Assembly (NCBI GenBank): GCA_014762485.1
Contig: JABURU010000129.1
Span: 1 to 5,125 of the forward strand
Direction: 5' to 3'
From: Gammaproteobacteria bacterium
Lineage (GTDB): Bacteria; Pseudomonadota; Gammaproteobacteria; Thiohalospirales; Thiohalospiraceae
Length of the DNA: 5,125 bases
The notes under the pieces are model-generated. The model searched no databases and had not been told where the DNA came from. It was given only the letters and a program-made list of their open reading frames with translations. Shown one piece after another: positions 1-5,125 of this stretch (position 1 is the stretch's first letter; the number at the start of each line of letters is the position of its first letter). The translations under genes were made by a program, and so were the position numbers.

Positions 1-1
1 C

Positions 2-256
2 TGTGGGCGTTGTGGCCGAGAGTTTTCAGGTAAGAACCTGCGCGAGCTGACAGTGCACCACCGAGATCATAACCACGATAATAATCCCGCCGATGGCAGT
101 AACTGGGAGTTACTGTGTCTGTATTGCCATGATAACGAACACCAGCGTCAGTTAGAGGCGAGTCAGGGCACCGGTGTAGAGCGCTCTAATAAGATGGATG
201 CGGCTACCTATAACCCTTTTGCTGATCTTAAATCGATGTTGGAAAAGAACCGCTAG
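2..256 (+). CDS. yajD: YajD-like HNH nuclease family protein, 5'-truncated by window edge
   Basis: The open frame enters from the left edge and gives 84 residues before a TAG stop; the true start lies outside the window. The visible part has a CGRC pair (residues 1-4), an HH pair (19-20), an SNWELLC stretch with N34, and CLYCH (39-43) followed by H47. This is the layout of a zinc-stabilised HNH (beta-beta-alpha-metal) nuclease fold, with H19/H20, N34 and H43/H47 as likely active-site or metal residues. The phrases LRELTVHH, DGSNWELLCLYCHD and YNPFADLK match Escherichia coli YajD as I remember it, including the C-terminal end, so the 3' end appears intact. YajD is a small cytoplasmic protein of about 115 residues, so roughly 30 residues are missing. 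Its biological role is not established; nuclease activity is inferred from the fold. A GTG at 53 is internal to the domain and is not a credible start. Confidence 0.88.
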   Translation, partial: CGRCGREFSGKNLRELTVHHRDHNHDNNPADGSNWELLCLYCHDNEHQRQLEASQGTGVERSNKMDAATYNPFADLKSMLEKNR

Positions 257-277
257 GTTCTGGATGGAATATTGGAT

Positions 278-285
278 AAGGAAGG
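278..285 (+). promoter_or_regulatory. Shine-Dalgarno site that sets the NHL gene start
   Basis: AAGGAAGG lies 8 bases before the ATG at 294. It is the best ribosome binding site in the region. It favours ATG 294 over the in-frame ATGs at 198, which is inside yajD, and 264, which has only a weak AGG upstream. Confidence 0.7.
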
Positions 286-293
286 CCTTTACT

Positions 294-884
294 ATGTGTC
301 ATTATATTCATCATTCATCACGCACTGTTGTTCACTTAAGAGCCGTATCAGGCCTTTCGATACTGGCACTGTTTCTTTTGGCGCTACTATCTTTGTCAGT
401 CAGCGCTAACGTACAGGCCTTTGAGTTACGTTATGTATCTGGCTCAGAGCAAGCCTATGCACGCCCGCATGATATTGTCTTATCACCTGATGGACGCTTT
501 CTTTACGTGGCCGATAACGGTCATGATCGTATTGCGGTGCTGGATCCTGATAGCTTGAAATTGATCGGCACCTTTGGTGAAGGTGAGGTTATGGAACCGC
601 ATGACGTGGTGTTTGATGCGCATGGTCGTTTACTGGTGGCCGATACCGGTGGCAGTCGTATAGCCATCTACCAGTTACAGGGTACCCAAGGCAAGTTGGA
701 GGATGAGATCAGTGGTGGTATCCGACGTACAGAAGGGGTGGCAGTGCATCCCAATGGTCGTGTGTACGCCACCGGGGCCAGCTCCGATAATATCGTTGCG
801 TTTAAAGATGGCAAACCCATTATCGAGCAAGGCGGCCTATCTTCGCCGCATGATGTCAGTGTTGCCAGCGATGGCTCTATCTGA
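294..884 (+). CDS. Secreted NHL-repeat beta-propeller protein, 3'-truncated by mobile element
   Basis: From ATG 294 the product is 196 residues. Residues 1-42 form a signal sequence: an Arg/His-containing N-region, a hydrophobic core (about 21-38, LSILALFLLALLSLSVSA) and probable cleavage after VQA (40-42), so the protein is probably exported to the periplasm. The rest is NHL-type blades: RPHDIVLSPDG..LYVADNGHDRI (about 57-80), EPHDVVFDAHGRLLVADTGGSRI (101-123) and a weaker blade with TEGVAVHPNGRVYAT (146-160). A fourth begins at SPHDVSVASDGSI (184-196) and stops there. NHL propellers usually need about six blades, so the product is probably unable to close its fold. The TGA stop lies directly before the inverted repeat of the transposase element, so the gene is broken rather than naturally short. 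NHL proteins serve mostly in ligand or protein binding; no specific substrate can be read. It starts 37 bases after yajD and could be co-transcribed. Confidence 0.75.
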   Translation: MCHYIHHSSRTVVHLRAVSGLSILALFLLALLSLSVSANVQAFELRYVSGSEQAYARPHDIVLSPDGRFLYVADNGHDRIAVLDPDSLKLIGTFGEGEVMEPHDVVFDAHGRLLVADTGGSRIAIYQLQGTQGKLEDEISGGIRRTEGVAVHPNGRVYATGASSDNIVAFKDGKPIIEQGGLSSPHDVSVASDGSI

Positions 885-885
885 A

Positions 886-909
886 CAATATTTGGGGTCA
901 GGGTAAAAA
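886..909 (+). repeat. Left terminal inverted repeat (24 bp)
   Basis: The core reads TTTGGGGTCAGGGTAAAAA, preceded by CAATA. It is a perfect reverse complement of the copy at 1664-1687. It begins one base after the stop codon of the truncated NHL gene. Confidence 0.85.
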
Positions 910-963
910 TAGACCAAAATCCAGTATACTAAGAGTAGAAAAGCACATTATCAGGGAAGATAA

Positions 964-1650
964 ATGGCTCGATTACCTAGACTATGCCTACCTGGCATAC
1001 CGCAACATATTATTCAAAGAGGCAATAACAGGCAGGCCTGTTTTGCCTGCGATGAAGACTTTGCTGCCTACGCCAGATGGTTGGAAGACTATTCCCGCAA
1101 ATATGAAGTAAAAATACATGCCTGGGTGTTTATGACCAATCATGTGCATCTATTGGCTACACCTGCAGATGAGCGAGGTGTATCGAGCATGATGCAATCT
1201 TTGGGGCGAATGTATGTTCGATATTTCAACCATAGTTATCGTCGAACAGGTACCCTCTGGGAAGGGCGATATAAAGCCTCGATTGTAGATGCTGAAAATT
1301 ACCTGTTAACCTGCATGCGCTATATCGAACTTAATCCTGTGAGGGCAGGGATGGTACAATTGCCTGAAGAATATGTATGGTCTAGTTACCAAGCCAATGG
1401 TCTTGGAAAAACAATCAAATTATGTACGCCGCATTCAATATATAAGAGTTTGGGCAGAACCGTTCAGAATCGAACGGCATCTTACCGTGAACTATTCCGT
1501 TATCATTTGGAGCCTGATCTCATTGGCCAAATTCGAAAGTCAGTGAATCAGGGTATGGCATTGGGAAATGAAAGATTTAAGACGGAAATAGAGCGTTTAT
1601 CAGGTCGTAGAGCCAGTGTTTTGAAGCGAGGACCTAAGCTCAAAAAGTAA
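964..1650 (+). CDS. REP-associated tyrosine transposase (RAYT), Y1/HUH family
   Basis: The product has 228 residues, a normal full length for RAYT proteins. It opens with the family's typical start MARLPRLCLPGIPQHIIQRG and NNR. The HUH metal-binding motif is H60-V-H62 within TNHVHLL, and the likely catalytic tyrosine is Y120 in RYIELNPVRAGMV, followed by the WSSY segment (139-142). The C-terminus (about 183-228) is basic and ends RGPKLKK, consistent with DNA binding. Such enzymes nick and join single-stranded DNA through one 5'-phosphotyrosine and are thought to mobilise REP-type repeats. All key residues are present, so the enzyme looks intact. AGGGA at 953-957 is a good ribosome binding site 6 bases before the ATG. 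A TATACT at 925-930 could be its -10 box, but no good -35 is seen. Only 13 bases separate the stop from the right inverted repeat. Confidence 0.92.
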   Translation: MARLPRLCLPGIPQHIIQRGNNRQACFACDEDFAAYARWLEDYSRKYEVKIHAWVFMTNHVHLLATPADERGVSSMMQSLGRMYVRYFNHSYRRTGTLWEGRYKASIVDAENYLLTCMRYIELNPVRAGMVQLPEEYVWSSYQANGLGKTIKLCTPHSIYKSLGRTVQNRTASYRELFRYHLEPDLIGQIRKSVNQGMALGNERFKTEIERLSGRRASVLKRGPKLKK

Positions 1651-1893
1651 GCAGGCGGAAGAGTTTTTACCCTGACCCCAAATATTGCAATCCTTTAGCC
1701 ATTGTGCGACCGGATGCTCGATGGTCATGAAGTTGTCGCTAAGATAATCGGTGGTGAGATCATCATGGCCTGCTTCCAGCTGTTCTATTAGCTCTACCAG
1801 TGCCGTATTAGCCATCTCATGGCCCGGTAAACGGCGTTGCAAGATGGTGGTGGGCCACAGTTGCAGGAAGCCTTCATCGTCTGGCGTGTTCAT
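1600..1893 (-). CDS. Truncated putative 2OG-Fe(II) oxygenase (TIGR02466-like), fused to element sequence
   Basis: The frame gives 97 residues. Residues 1-69 are the native N-terminus, with FLQLWPTTILQRRLPGHEMAN (9-29), an ELIEQLE helix (34-40) and an HPVAQWLKDC segment (60-69). This resembles the start of the TIGR02466 / putative 2OG-Fe(II) oxygenase family, recognised by an aromatic-Pro-Thr motif near the N-terminus; the assignment is tentative. Codon 69 abuts the right inverted repeat. Residues 70-97 (NIWGQGKNSS onward) come from the repeat and the antisense of the transposase 3' end, so they are not native. The iron-binding HxD..H region of the family lies in the missing C-terminal part, so the product should be inactive. 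The start is convincing: AAAAGGA lies 9 bases before the ATG, with a plausible promoter further upstream. Confidence 0.55.
   Translation of the reverse strand: MNTPDDEGFLQLWPTTILQRRLPGHEMANTALVELIEQLEAGHDDLTTDYLSDNFMTIEHPVAQWLKDCNIWGQGKNSSACLLFELRSSLQNTGSTT
1664..1687 (-). repeat. Right terminal inverted repeat (24 bp)
   Basis: A perfect 24/24 reverse complement of 886-909, reading TTTTTACCCTGACCCCAAAT on the plus strand and ending ATTG. Read on the minus strand it supplies codons for the tail (N-I-W-G-Q-G-K) of the interrupted oxygenase-like gene. Confidence 0.85.
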
Positions 1894-1923
1894 GTTAGCG
1901 ATTCCTTTTACACTATTCTGTAG

Positions 1924-1952
1924 ATAGTAAAGTGAAGATTACAGACTAACAA
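1924..1952 (-). promoter_or_regulatory. Possible sigma-70 promoter of the truncated oxygenase-like gene
   Basis: On the minus strand TTGTTA (1947-1952, 4/6 to TTGACA) is followed after 17 bases by TACTAT (1924-1929, 4/6 to TATAAT). This would place the transcription start about 20-25 bases before the ATG at 1893. An overlapping alternative uses TGTAAT as the -10. The prediction rests on spacing and consensus only. Confidence 0.3.
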
Positions 1953-2047
1953 TTGTGCCTATAACAAAGCGAGGCACTCAGACGTATGAAGTATTGCCGG
2001 GTATGTTATGCGTGTGACGGGTTCACCACTCAACCTTGCATAATCGA

Positions 2048-2324
2048 TCAGTAAACTGGCAGCTTGCGGCTGTGCCGCTGCGATCCTGCCATGCCGGGTG
2101 AGGTGGTATAACCCCAGTCGTTTACCGAGATGATCGGACCATTGCCTTCAGCATTATTCAGTGCTTGACCCATGGTGCCGCGGAGAAACCACGCGAGAGA
2201 TCATAGCTGGCGAGCCGCCATAGCGATTATATTGATTCACTATCCGAAACAACCGGTTGATGAATAACGTGCCGATTTGATGATTTTCACTCATCTGGTC
2301 AGCCAATTCCTGATAAAGTCGCAC
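2048..2324 (-). pseudogene. Decayed GntR/MocR-type transcriptional regulator remnant
   Basis: No intact gene occupies this stretch, but two minus-strand fragments look protein-derived. The first starts at a GTG (2322-2324) and runs 56 codons to a TAA at 2154. It contains RLYQELADQMSENHQIGTL and then NQYNRYGGSPAMISRV. These fit the beginning of a GntR winged helix (LYQQLADQ..., then RLPS-R.LS and a GVSPATVSRAY-like recognition helix) with several key positions changed, such as LPSVR replaced by LFRIV. The second fragment (2173 down to 2048) is in another frame and contains ISVNDWGYTTSPGMAGSQRH. This recalls the Y-G-GxxxLRxxIA region at the start of the aminotransferase-like domain of MocR regulators. 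The linker between is far too short and the rest of the domain is absent, so frameshifts and large deletions must have occurred. It is divergent from the TauE/SafE gene and upstream of the oxygenase-like gene on the same strand. The family call is from memory of motifs, not from a search. Confidence 0.42.
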
Positions 2325-2356
2325 CTATGTTTTTTCTGCAGAAATGAGAGTCCCCG

Positions 2357-3106
2357 ATGGAACTTTGGCAAATCATTTTATTAATGTTCGTAGGTATTGC
2401 ATCCGGCTGGTTGAATGTCATGGCCGGTGGTGGCTCCCTGTTATCGGTGCCGACGATGATATTTATGGATATCCCGGCACCGGTGGCCAATGGTACGAAC
2501 CGTATTGCCATCTTTGCGCAAAACCTGACGGCGATATATGCCTTTTTCCGTAAGGGTCACTCGGACTTCAAACTGGGGCTTACCCTGTCCGCTATGGCGG
2601 CAATAGGTTCCATCGGCGGTGCCTCGGTAGGTGTACACCTGGATGGTGTCTGGTTTGATTACCTGCTGGCCTCGGTGATGATCGCGGTGATGATCCTGAT
2701 GGCGACGGGTCAGGACAGGGTCAGCAGTGATGCCAGTGATAGCCAGCAACCCAAGAACCTGTTCTGGGGCCACGTGCTGATGATTGGTGCCGGCTTCTGG
2801 GGTGGCATGATTCAGATAGGCGTGGGCTTCATCCTGATGCCTATCCTGTTTCGTGTAATGGGCTTTAACCTGGTTCGGGTGAACATGTACAAGGTGCTGA
2901 TTGCCTTCAGCTTCACCATAGTGGCGTTAATCATCTTTGCCTCCAAGCTGGAGCTGTTATGGTGGGCTGGCCTCGGCCTGGCGATCGGTAATTCCATCGG
3001 CGGCTGGTATGGTGCGCATCACACCATTACCAAGGGTGAGGCATGGATTAAGCGTGTGTTGTATGTCACCTTGTCTGCGTTTGTCATCAAGCTGTTGTTC
3101 TTCTAG
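2357..3106 (+). CDS. TauE/SafE (UPF0721) family membrane exporter
   Basis: A 249-residue, very hydrophobic protein of normal length for the TauE/SafE family (PF01925), inner-membrane carriers linked to export of sulfite, sulfoacetate or other organic anions. Both halves carry the family's glycine-rich signature: GIASGWLNVMAGGGSLLSVP (13-32) and FWGGMIQIGVGFILMP (147-162). Each is followed by an N-terminal-helix-like segment (VANGTNRIAIFAQN, 43-56; VRVNMYKVLIAF, 173-184). About seven or eight membrane segments can be seen: roughly 5-22, 24-40, 72-93, 98-117, 137-167, 178-195, 198-217 and 232-249. A polar loop (118-134, rich in Ser/Asp/Gln) links the halves. The start at 2357 has only a weak GAGAG at 2346-2350, but it gives the usual N-terminus. 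The substrate cannot be deduced; no sulfur or taurine genes are adjacent. Only 32 bases separate it from the decayed regulator's start. No terminator follows. Confidence 0.88.
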   Translation: MELWQIILLMFVGIASGWLNVMAGGGSLLSVPTMIFMDIPAPVANGTNRIAIFAQNLTAIYAFFRKGHSDFKLGLTLSAMAAIGSIGGASVGVHLDGVWFDYLLASVMIAVMILMATGQDRVSSDASDSQQPKNLFWGHVLMIGAGFWGGMIQIGVGFILMPILFRVMGFNLVRVNMYKVLIAFSFTIVALIIFASKLELLWWAGLGLAIGNSIGGWYGAHHTITKGEAWIKRVLYVTLSAFVIKLLFF

Positions 3107-3122
3107 CTCGTTAAAATCTTTC

Positions 3123-3175
3123 AATTTGAGATATGCTGTGCACGTTCAATGCATCGCAATTGCTAGACTCAAATT
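3123..3175. repeat. Inverted repeat with 8-bp arms after the exporter gene
   Basis: AATTTGAG (3123-3130) and CTCAAATT (3168-3175) are perfect complements separated by 37 bases. The interval includes the palindromes GTGCAC and GCAATTGC. It begins 17 bases after the exporter stop. It might form a transcript-end structure, but no T-tract follows and the arms are AT-rich, so chance is possible. Confidence 0.3.
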
Positions 3176-3238
3176 ACCCTCTATTGCATTGGACAGGGAG
3201 GTCCAGTATCTATCGTCACCCCTTAATCGGTTTGCATG

Positions 3239-3267
3239 CGAGACGAACGATGATGGCTATCGTCTCG
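3239..3267. repeat. Inverted repeat, 8-bp stem with 13-base loop
   Basis: CGAGACGA (3239-3246) pairs with TCGTCTCG (3260-3267). The stem is stable, but the following bases are TTGGTTCGG, not a T-run, so it is not a standard intrinsic terminator. It may be a transcript-end hairpin for the exporter gene or a protein-binding dyad. Confidence 0.4.
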
Positions 3268-3419
3268 TTGGTTCGGATCATCGACTGCTCAAAACATCAC
3301 AGCAAACATGCCGGCTAGTTCATCGCGTTTTATCCCGAGCAGGTGATTTCCACTAAGGATACCGAGTTGAAACCACCGGGCAAGGCCATGATATATGTTG
3401 ATGTTTTTATTTATACGAC

Positions 3420-3435
3420 TTACCGAGAGCGGTAA
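3420..3435. repeat. Compact dyad TTACCG-AGAG-CGGTAA
   Basis: A perfect 6-bp inverted repeat with a 4-base centre, in the AT-rich region about 120 bases before the LTXXQ gene. Size and position fit an operator half-site pair or a small RNA hairpin. The regulator is unknown. Confidence 0.35.
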
Positions 3436-3553
3436 TGTCTAAGTGCTTTTCCTGGTTTATATCGTAATTTTTCAACTACACTTTCTAATCTGCTTCGGTC
3501 GAAGTGAGCCGTGTTTCACCACTGAATACACTGTTCATAAAATGAGCTTCATG

Positions 3554-4078
3554 ATGAACAAGCGAATATGGATACAAGATCGTTTAGCCAAACTGTTGAT
3601 AGTAAGTGTATTTTTTACCGCTATCCCTGCTTATGCGGATGATGATCGCCATCGTGGCATGATGAAAGAAGGTGATTACCGCGAATGGAAGGAACATTAC
3701 CGTGAATATGGTATGCCCTATAATCGCATGGGCATGATGGGTGGTTACGCACCGCTAGGCATGCTTAACCTAAACGATAAGCAGTGGGACCAGGTATCAT
3801 CCATTCAACGTCAGCAACGTAATAAACACATCGATATGATGAAAGACATGTGGGATAGGATGGATAATATTAATAAATTGATGCTGGCCGAAAGTCGAGA
3901 TCCCAAAACCATTGTAAAGGCGTATGAGCCTATATTTGCCATCAAACGTCGTATGATTGAGTCCAGGGTTGAGACGATGAACAAGGTGGATGCGTTGTTA
4001 ACAAGTGAACAAAAGCAGGAGTTAAGAAAATACCGGCGCCGCGGTATGAGATTTGGAATGATGGGCTACGGGCACTGA
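3554..4078 (+). CDS. Periplasmic LTXXQ-motif (Spy/CpxP-like) protein
   Basis: From ATG 3554 the product is 174 residues. A signal peptide is clear: basic N-region (MNKR...RLAK), hydrophobic core (about 13-24) and AYA (26-28) before DDDRHRG, so the mature protein is periplasmic. The mature part is polar, highly charged and Met-rich, with MM at 36-37, GMMGG near 60-64 and RFGMMGYGH at the end. The family's paired motif is visible as LNDKQWDQV (73-81, degenerate) and LTSEQKQEL (149-157, canonical LTxxQ), joined by predicted long helices, as in the Spy/CpxP fold. Relatives act as periplasmic chaperones or stress and metal sensors; the Met/His content hints at metal binding, which is inference. 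In-frame ATGs at 3542 and 3551 and a GTG at 3443 are alternatives. ATG 3554 has a weak GAG 7 bases upstream, and all short choices give the same mature protein. No Cpx-like two-component genes are adjacent. It ends at a strong terminator. Confidence 0.82.
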   Translation: MNKRIWIQDRLAKLLIVSVFFTAIPAYADDDRHRGMMKEGDYREWKEHYREYGMPYNRMGMMGGYAPLGMLNLNDKQWDQVSSIQRQQRNKHIDMMKDMWDRMDNINKLMLAESRDPKTIVKAYEPIFAIKRRMIESRVETMNKVDALLTSEQKQELRKYRRRGMRFGMMGYGH

Positions 4079-4083
4079 AGGAG

Positions 4084-4119
4084 AGAGTGTGGAGAGGGAC
4101 CCCCTCCACACTCTTTTTT
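4084..4119 (+). terminator. Intrinsic terminator of the LTXXQ gene
   Basis: AGAGTGTGGAG (4084-4094) pairs perfectly with CTCCACACTCT (4104-4114) around a 9-base loop, followed by a T-run through 4119. It begins 5 bases after the stop codon. The T-run is only on the plus strand, so it mainly ends the LTXXQ transcript. The hairpin could still slow transcription from the convergent TRAP gene that stops at 4123. Confidence 0.9.
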
Positions 4120-4122
4120 ATA

Positions 4123-5125
4123 TCAGGTAATCCCCATCATTTTCGGTAGCCACAGCACGATACCGGGGGCGGCGATCAATACCGCGATGGTAAGCAGGTC
4201 GGCGATAAAGAATGGCGTTACCCCCTTAAACACATCCTGTACCGAACACTCGGGACGTACACCGGCAACCACGAAGCAGTTCAATCCGATAGGTGGTGTG
4301 ATCAAACATAGCTCCGCCATTTTAACGATAATAATCCCGAACCATATCGAGGCACCGATACCGGAGACGCCAAACGCCGATTCCGCGGCGGTGACATCCG
4401 CACCCCCATTTAATGCCATGACCGCGGGATACACTACCGGCAGGGTTAGCAGCAACATGCCTATGGCGTCCATAAACATACCGAGTACCGCGTAGGCCAG
4501 CAGAATCATGATCAGGATCATCATCGGGCTCATGTCGAGGCTGGTGAGCCAGTCGGAGAAGGCTCCGGGCAGATCGGCAAAACCCAGGAAGCGCACGTAT
4601 AGCAGCACCCCCCAGATGATGGTGAAAATCATCACCGTCAGCTTGGCCGCTTCCATCAGTGAGCTACGTAGTTGCTTCCAGCGCATGCCGTTATACACGG
4701 CCATTACCAGGATGATAAACGCCCCCAGTGAACCGGCTTCGGTAGGGGTGCCGACGCCACCGTAGATACAGATGATGATGATGGCGATGACGGCAAAGAT
4801 CGGAAATGTGCCAGGCAGGCTTTGAAAGCGCTGCGCCCAGCTATAACCCTTAACGGGTGGGCCGATATTCTTACGCGTGGTGGCGAGGAAAACGACCAGG
4901 CCGCCATAGATCAGGGCCGACACCAGGCCAGGCAGGAAGCCGGCCATTAGTAAGGCACCGACATCCTGCTCGACGATGATGGCATAGATCACCAGTATCG
5001 CCGAGGGTGGGATCAATGAGGCCAGCGTGCCTCCAGCGGCGACGACCCCGGCGGCAAAGCGCTTGTCATAACCCAGCTTCAGCATCTCGGGGATGGCGAT
5101 GCGGGCAAATACCGCCGAGGTGGCG
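4123..5125 (-). CDS. TRAP transporter large membrane subunit (DctM/TRAP-M), 5' end outside window
   Basis: The frame stays open to the right edge, giving about 333 C-terminal residues of a protein that is usually about 430 long. An ATG at 5085 is internal: the family sequence continues upstream as ATSAVFARIAIPEM. Recognisable TRAP-M segments, counted from that ATG, are AAGGTLASLIPPSAILVIYA (16-35), ALLMAGFLPG (45-54), GGVGTPTEAGSLGA (109-122), FMDAIGMLLLTLPVVYP (204-220) and VKMAELCLITPPIGLNCFVV (254-273). Eight or more hydrophobic segments are present. The protein forms the cytoplasmic-membrane sodium-driven channel of a TRAP system, which takes up organic acids such as C4-dicarboxylates delivered by a periplasmic binding protein (DctP) with a small membrane subunit (DctQ). 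Those partners would lie to the right, upstream on this strand. The substrate cannot be told from this subunit. The stop lies just beyond the convergent terminator. Confidence 0.93.
   Translation of the reverse strand, partial: ATSAVFARIAIPEMLKLGYDKRFAAGVVAAGGTLASLIPPSAILVIYAIIVEQDVGALLMAGFLPGLVSALIYGGLVVFLATTRKNIGPPVKGYSWAQRFQSLPGTFPIFAVIAIIIICIYGGVGTPTEAGSLGAFIILVMAVYNGMRWKQLRSSLMEAAKLTVMIFTIIWGVLLYVRFLGFADLPGAFSDWLTSLDMSPMMILIMILLAYAVLGMFMDAIGMLLLTLPVVYPAVMALNGGADVTAAESAFGVSGIGASIWFGIIIVKMAELCLITPPIGLNCFVVAGVRPECSVQDVFKGVTPFFIADLLTIAVLIAAPGIVLWLPKMMGIT

Larger units (their letters stand above)
886..1687 (+). mobile_element. RAYT/IS200-like single-gene element bounded by 24-bp inverted repeats
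   Basis: An 802-bp unit is bounded by identical 24-base inverted repeats (886-909 and 1664-1687) and contains only one gene, a Y1/HUH transposase. Both flanking reading frames are interrupted exactly at these repeats, which supports them as the physical ends. No target-site duplication is seen: the left flank reads TCTATCTGAA and the right flank CAATCCTTTA. This is expected for HUH transposases, which do not make staggered cuts. Similar GGGGTCAG-type sequences flanking RAYT genes are known to me from other gammaproteobacteria. The exact limits could differ by a base or two. Confidence 0.8.
3107..3553 (+). other. 447-base intergenic region without a convincing gene
   Basis: The stretch between the exporter and the LTXXQ gene has stop codons in all frames at short intervals. 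The open frames present have no ribosome site or recognisable motif. It holds three inverted repeats (3123-3175, 3239-3267 and 3420-3435) and an AT-rich part (3390-3490) where the promoter of the downstream gene most likely lies. TCTAAT at 3484-3489 is a candidate -10 but has no good -35. A minus-strand frame around 3390-3290 reads YHGLARWFQLGILSGNHLLG; it may be a trace of an old gene but was not identified. Confidence 0.5.

Noticed and set aside
876..1695. Target-site duplication around the mobile element
   Set aside because: Flanks TCTATCTGAA and CAATCCTTTA share no direct repeat. HUH transposases do not normally create one, and the flanks probably derive from two different genes.
2441..2773. 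110-codon minus-strand frame inside the exporter gene
   Set aside because: It is an antisense shadow of a strongly recognisable TauE/SafE gene. Its Arg/His-rich composition is typical of such shadows.
3191..3204. GGAC-AGGGAG-GTCC small hairpin
   Set aside because: The stem is only 4-5 bp with no T-run, which is common by chance.
2937..3356. 139-codon plus-strand open frame overlapping the exporter 3' end
   Set aside because: More than 160 bases are an out-of-frame shadow of the exporter gene. The rest has no ribosome site or recognisable motif.
3443..3553. N-terminal extension of the LTXXQ protein from a GTG at 3443
   Set aside because: It would place about 37 odd residues before a clear signal peptide, and no ribosome site precedes the GTG. 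The internal ATGs give a normal exported protein.
4187..4765. Two plus-strand frames (4187-4495 and 4508-4765) opposite the TRAP gene
   Set aside because: They are antisense to well-conserved DctM motifs and have no start signals or recognisable domains.

Overview
The window reads as ordinary chromosomal DNA of a gammaproteobacterium. The main clue is the partial HNH protein at the left edge, whose sequence closely follows enterobacterial YajD. A RAYT-type transposase element, a Spy/CpxP-like protein and a TRAP transporter fit the same group. The genus cannot be read from the sequence. No phage genes, CRISPR array, tRNA or rRNA were seen.

Left part (1-1893): the 3' end of a yajD-like gene is followed 37 bases later by a gene for a secreted NHL-repeat beta-propeller protein. 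That gene stops after about three blades, where an 802-bp mobile element begins. The element carries one HUH/Y1 (RAYT-like) transposase between perfect 24-bp inverted repeats. On its far side lies the 5' part of an oppositely oriented gene, probably a TIGR02466-type 2OG-Fe(II) oxygenase. This gene is also cut at the element, and its frame runs on into element DNA. Two convergent genes have therefore both lost their 3' ends at one element, which looks like a deletion scar.

Middle part (1894-3106): a minus-strand stretch that gene callers would leave empty holds what looks like a decayed GntR/MocR-type regulator. It starts 32 bases from, and divergent to, an intact TauE/SafE-family membrane exporter gene. 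The regulator may once have controlled that exporter or the oxygenase downstream.

Right part (3107-5125): a 447-base gap with a few inverted repeats and no convincing gene precedes a small, methionine-rich periplasmic protein of the LTXXQ (Spy/CpxP) family. It ends in a strong intrinsic terminator. A convergent gene for the large membrane subunit (DctM/TRAP-M) of a TRAP transporter follows and runs off the right edge. Its partner subunits would lie outside the window.

No undescribed multi-gene system is evident. The most informative features are the double truncation at the element, the unusually symmetric element ends and the eroded regulator.
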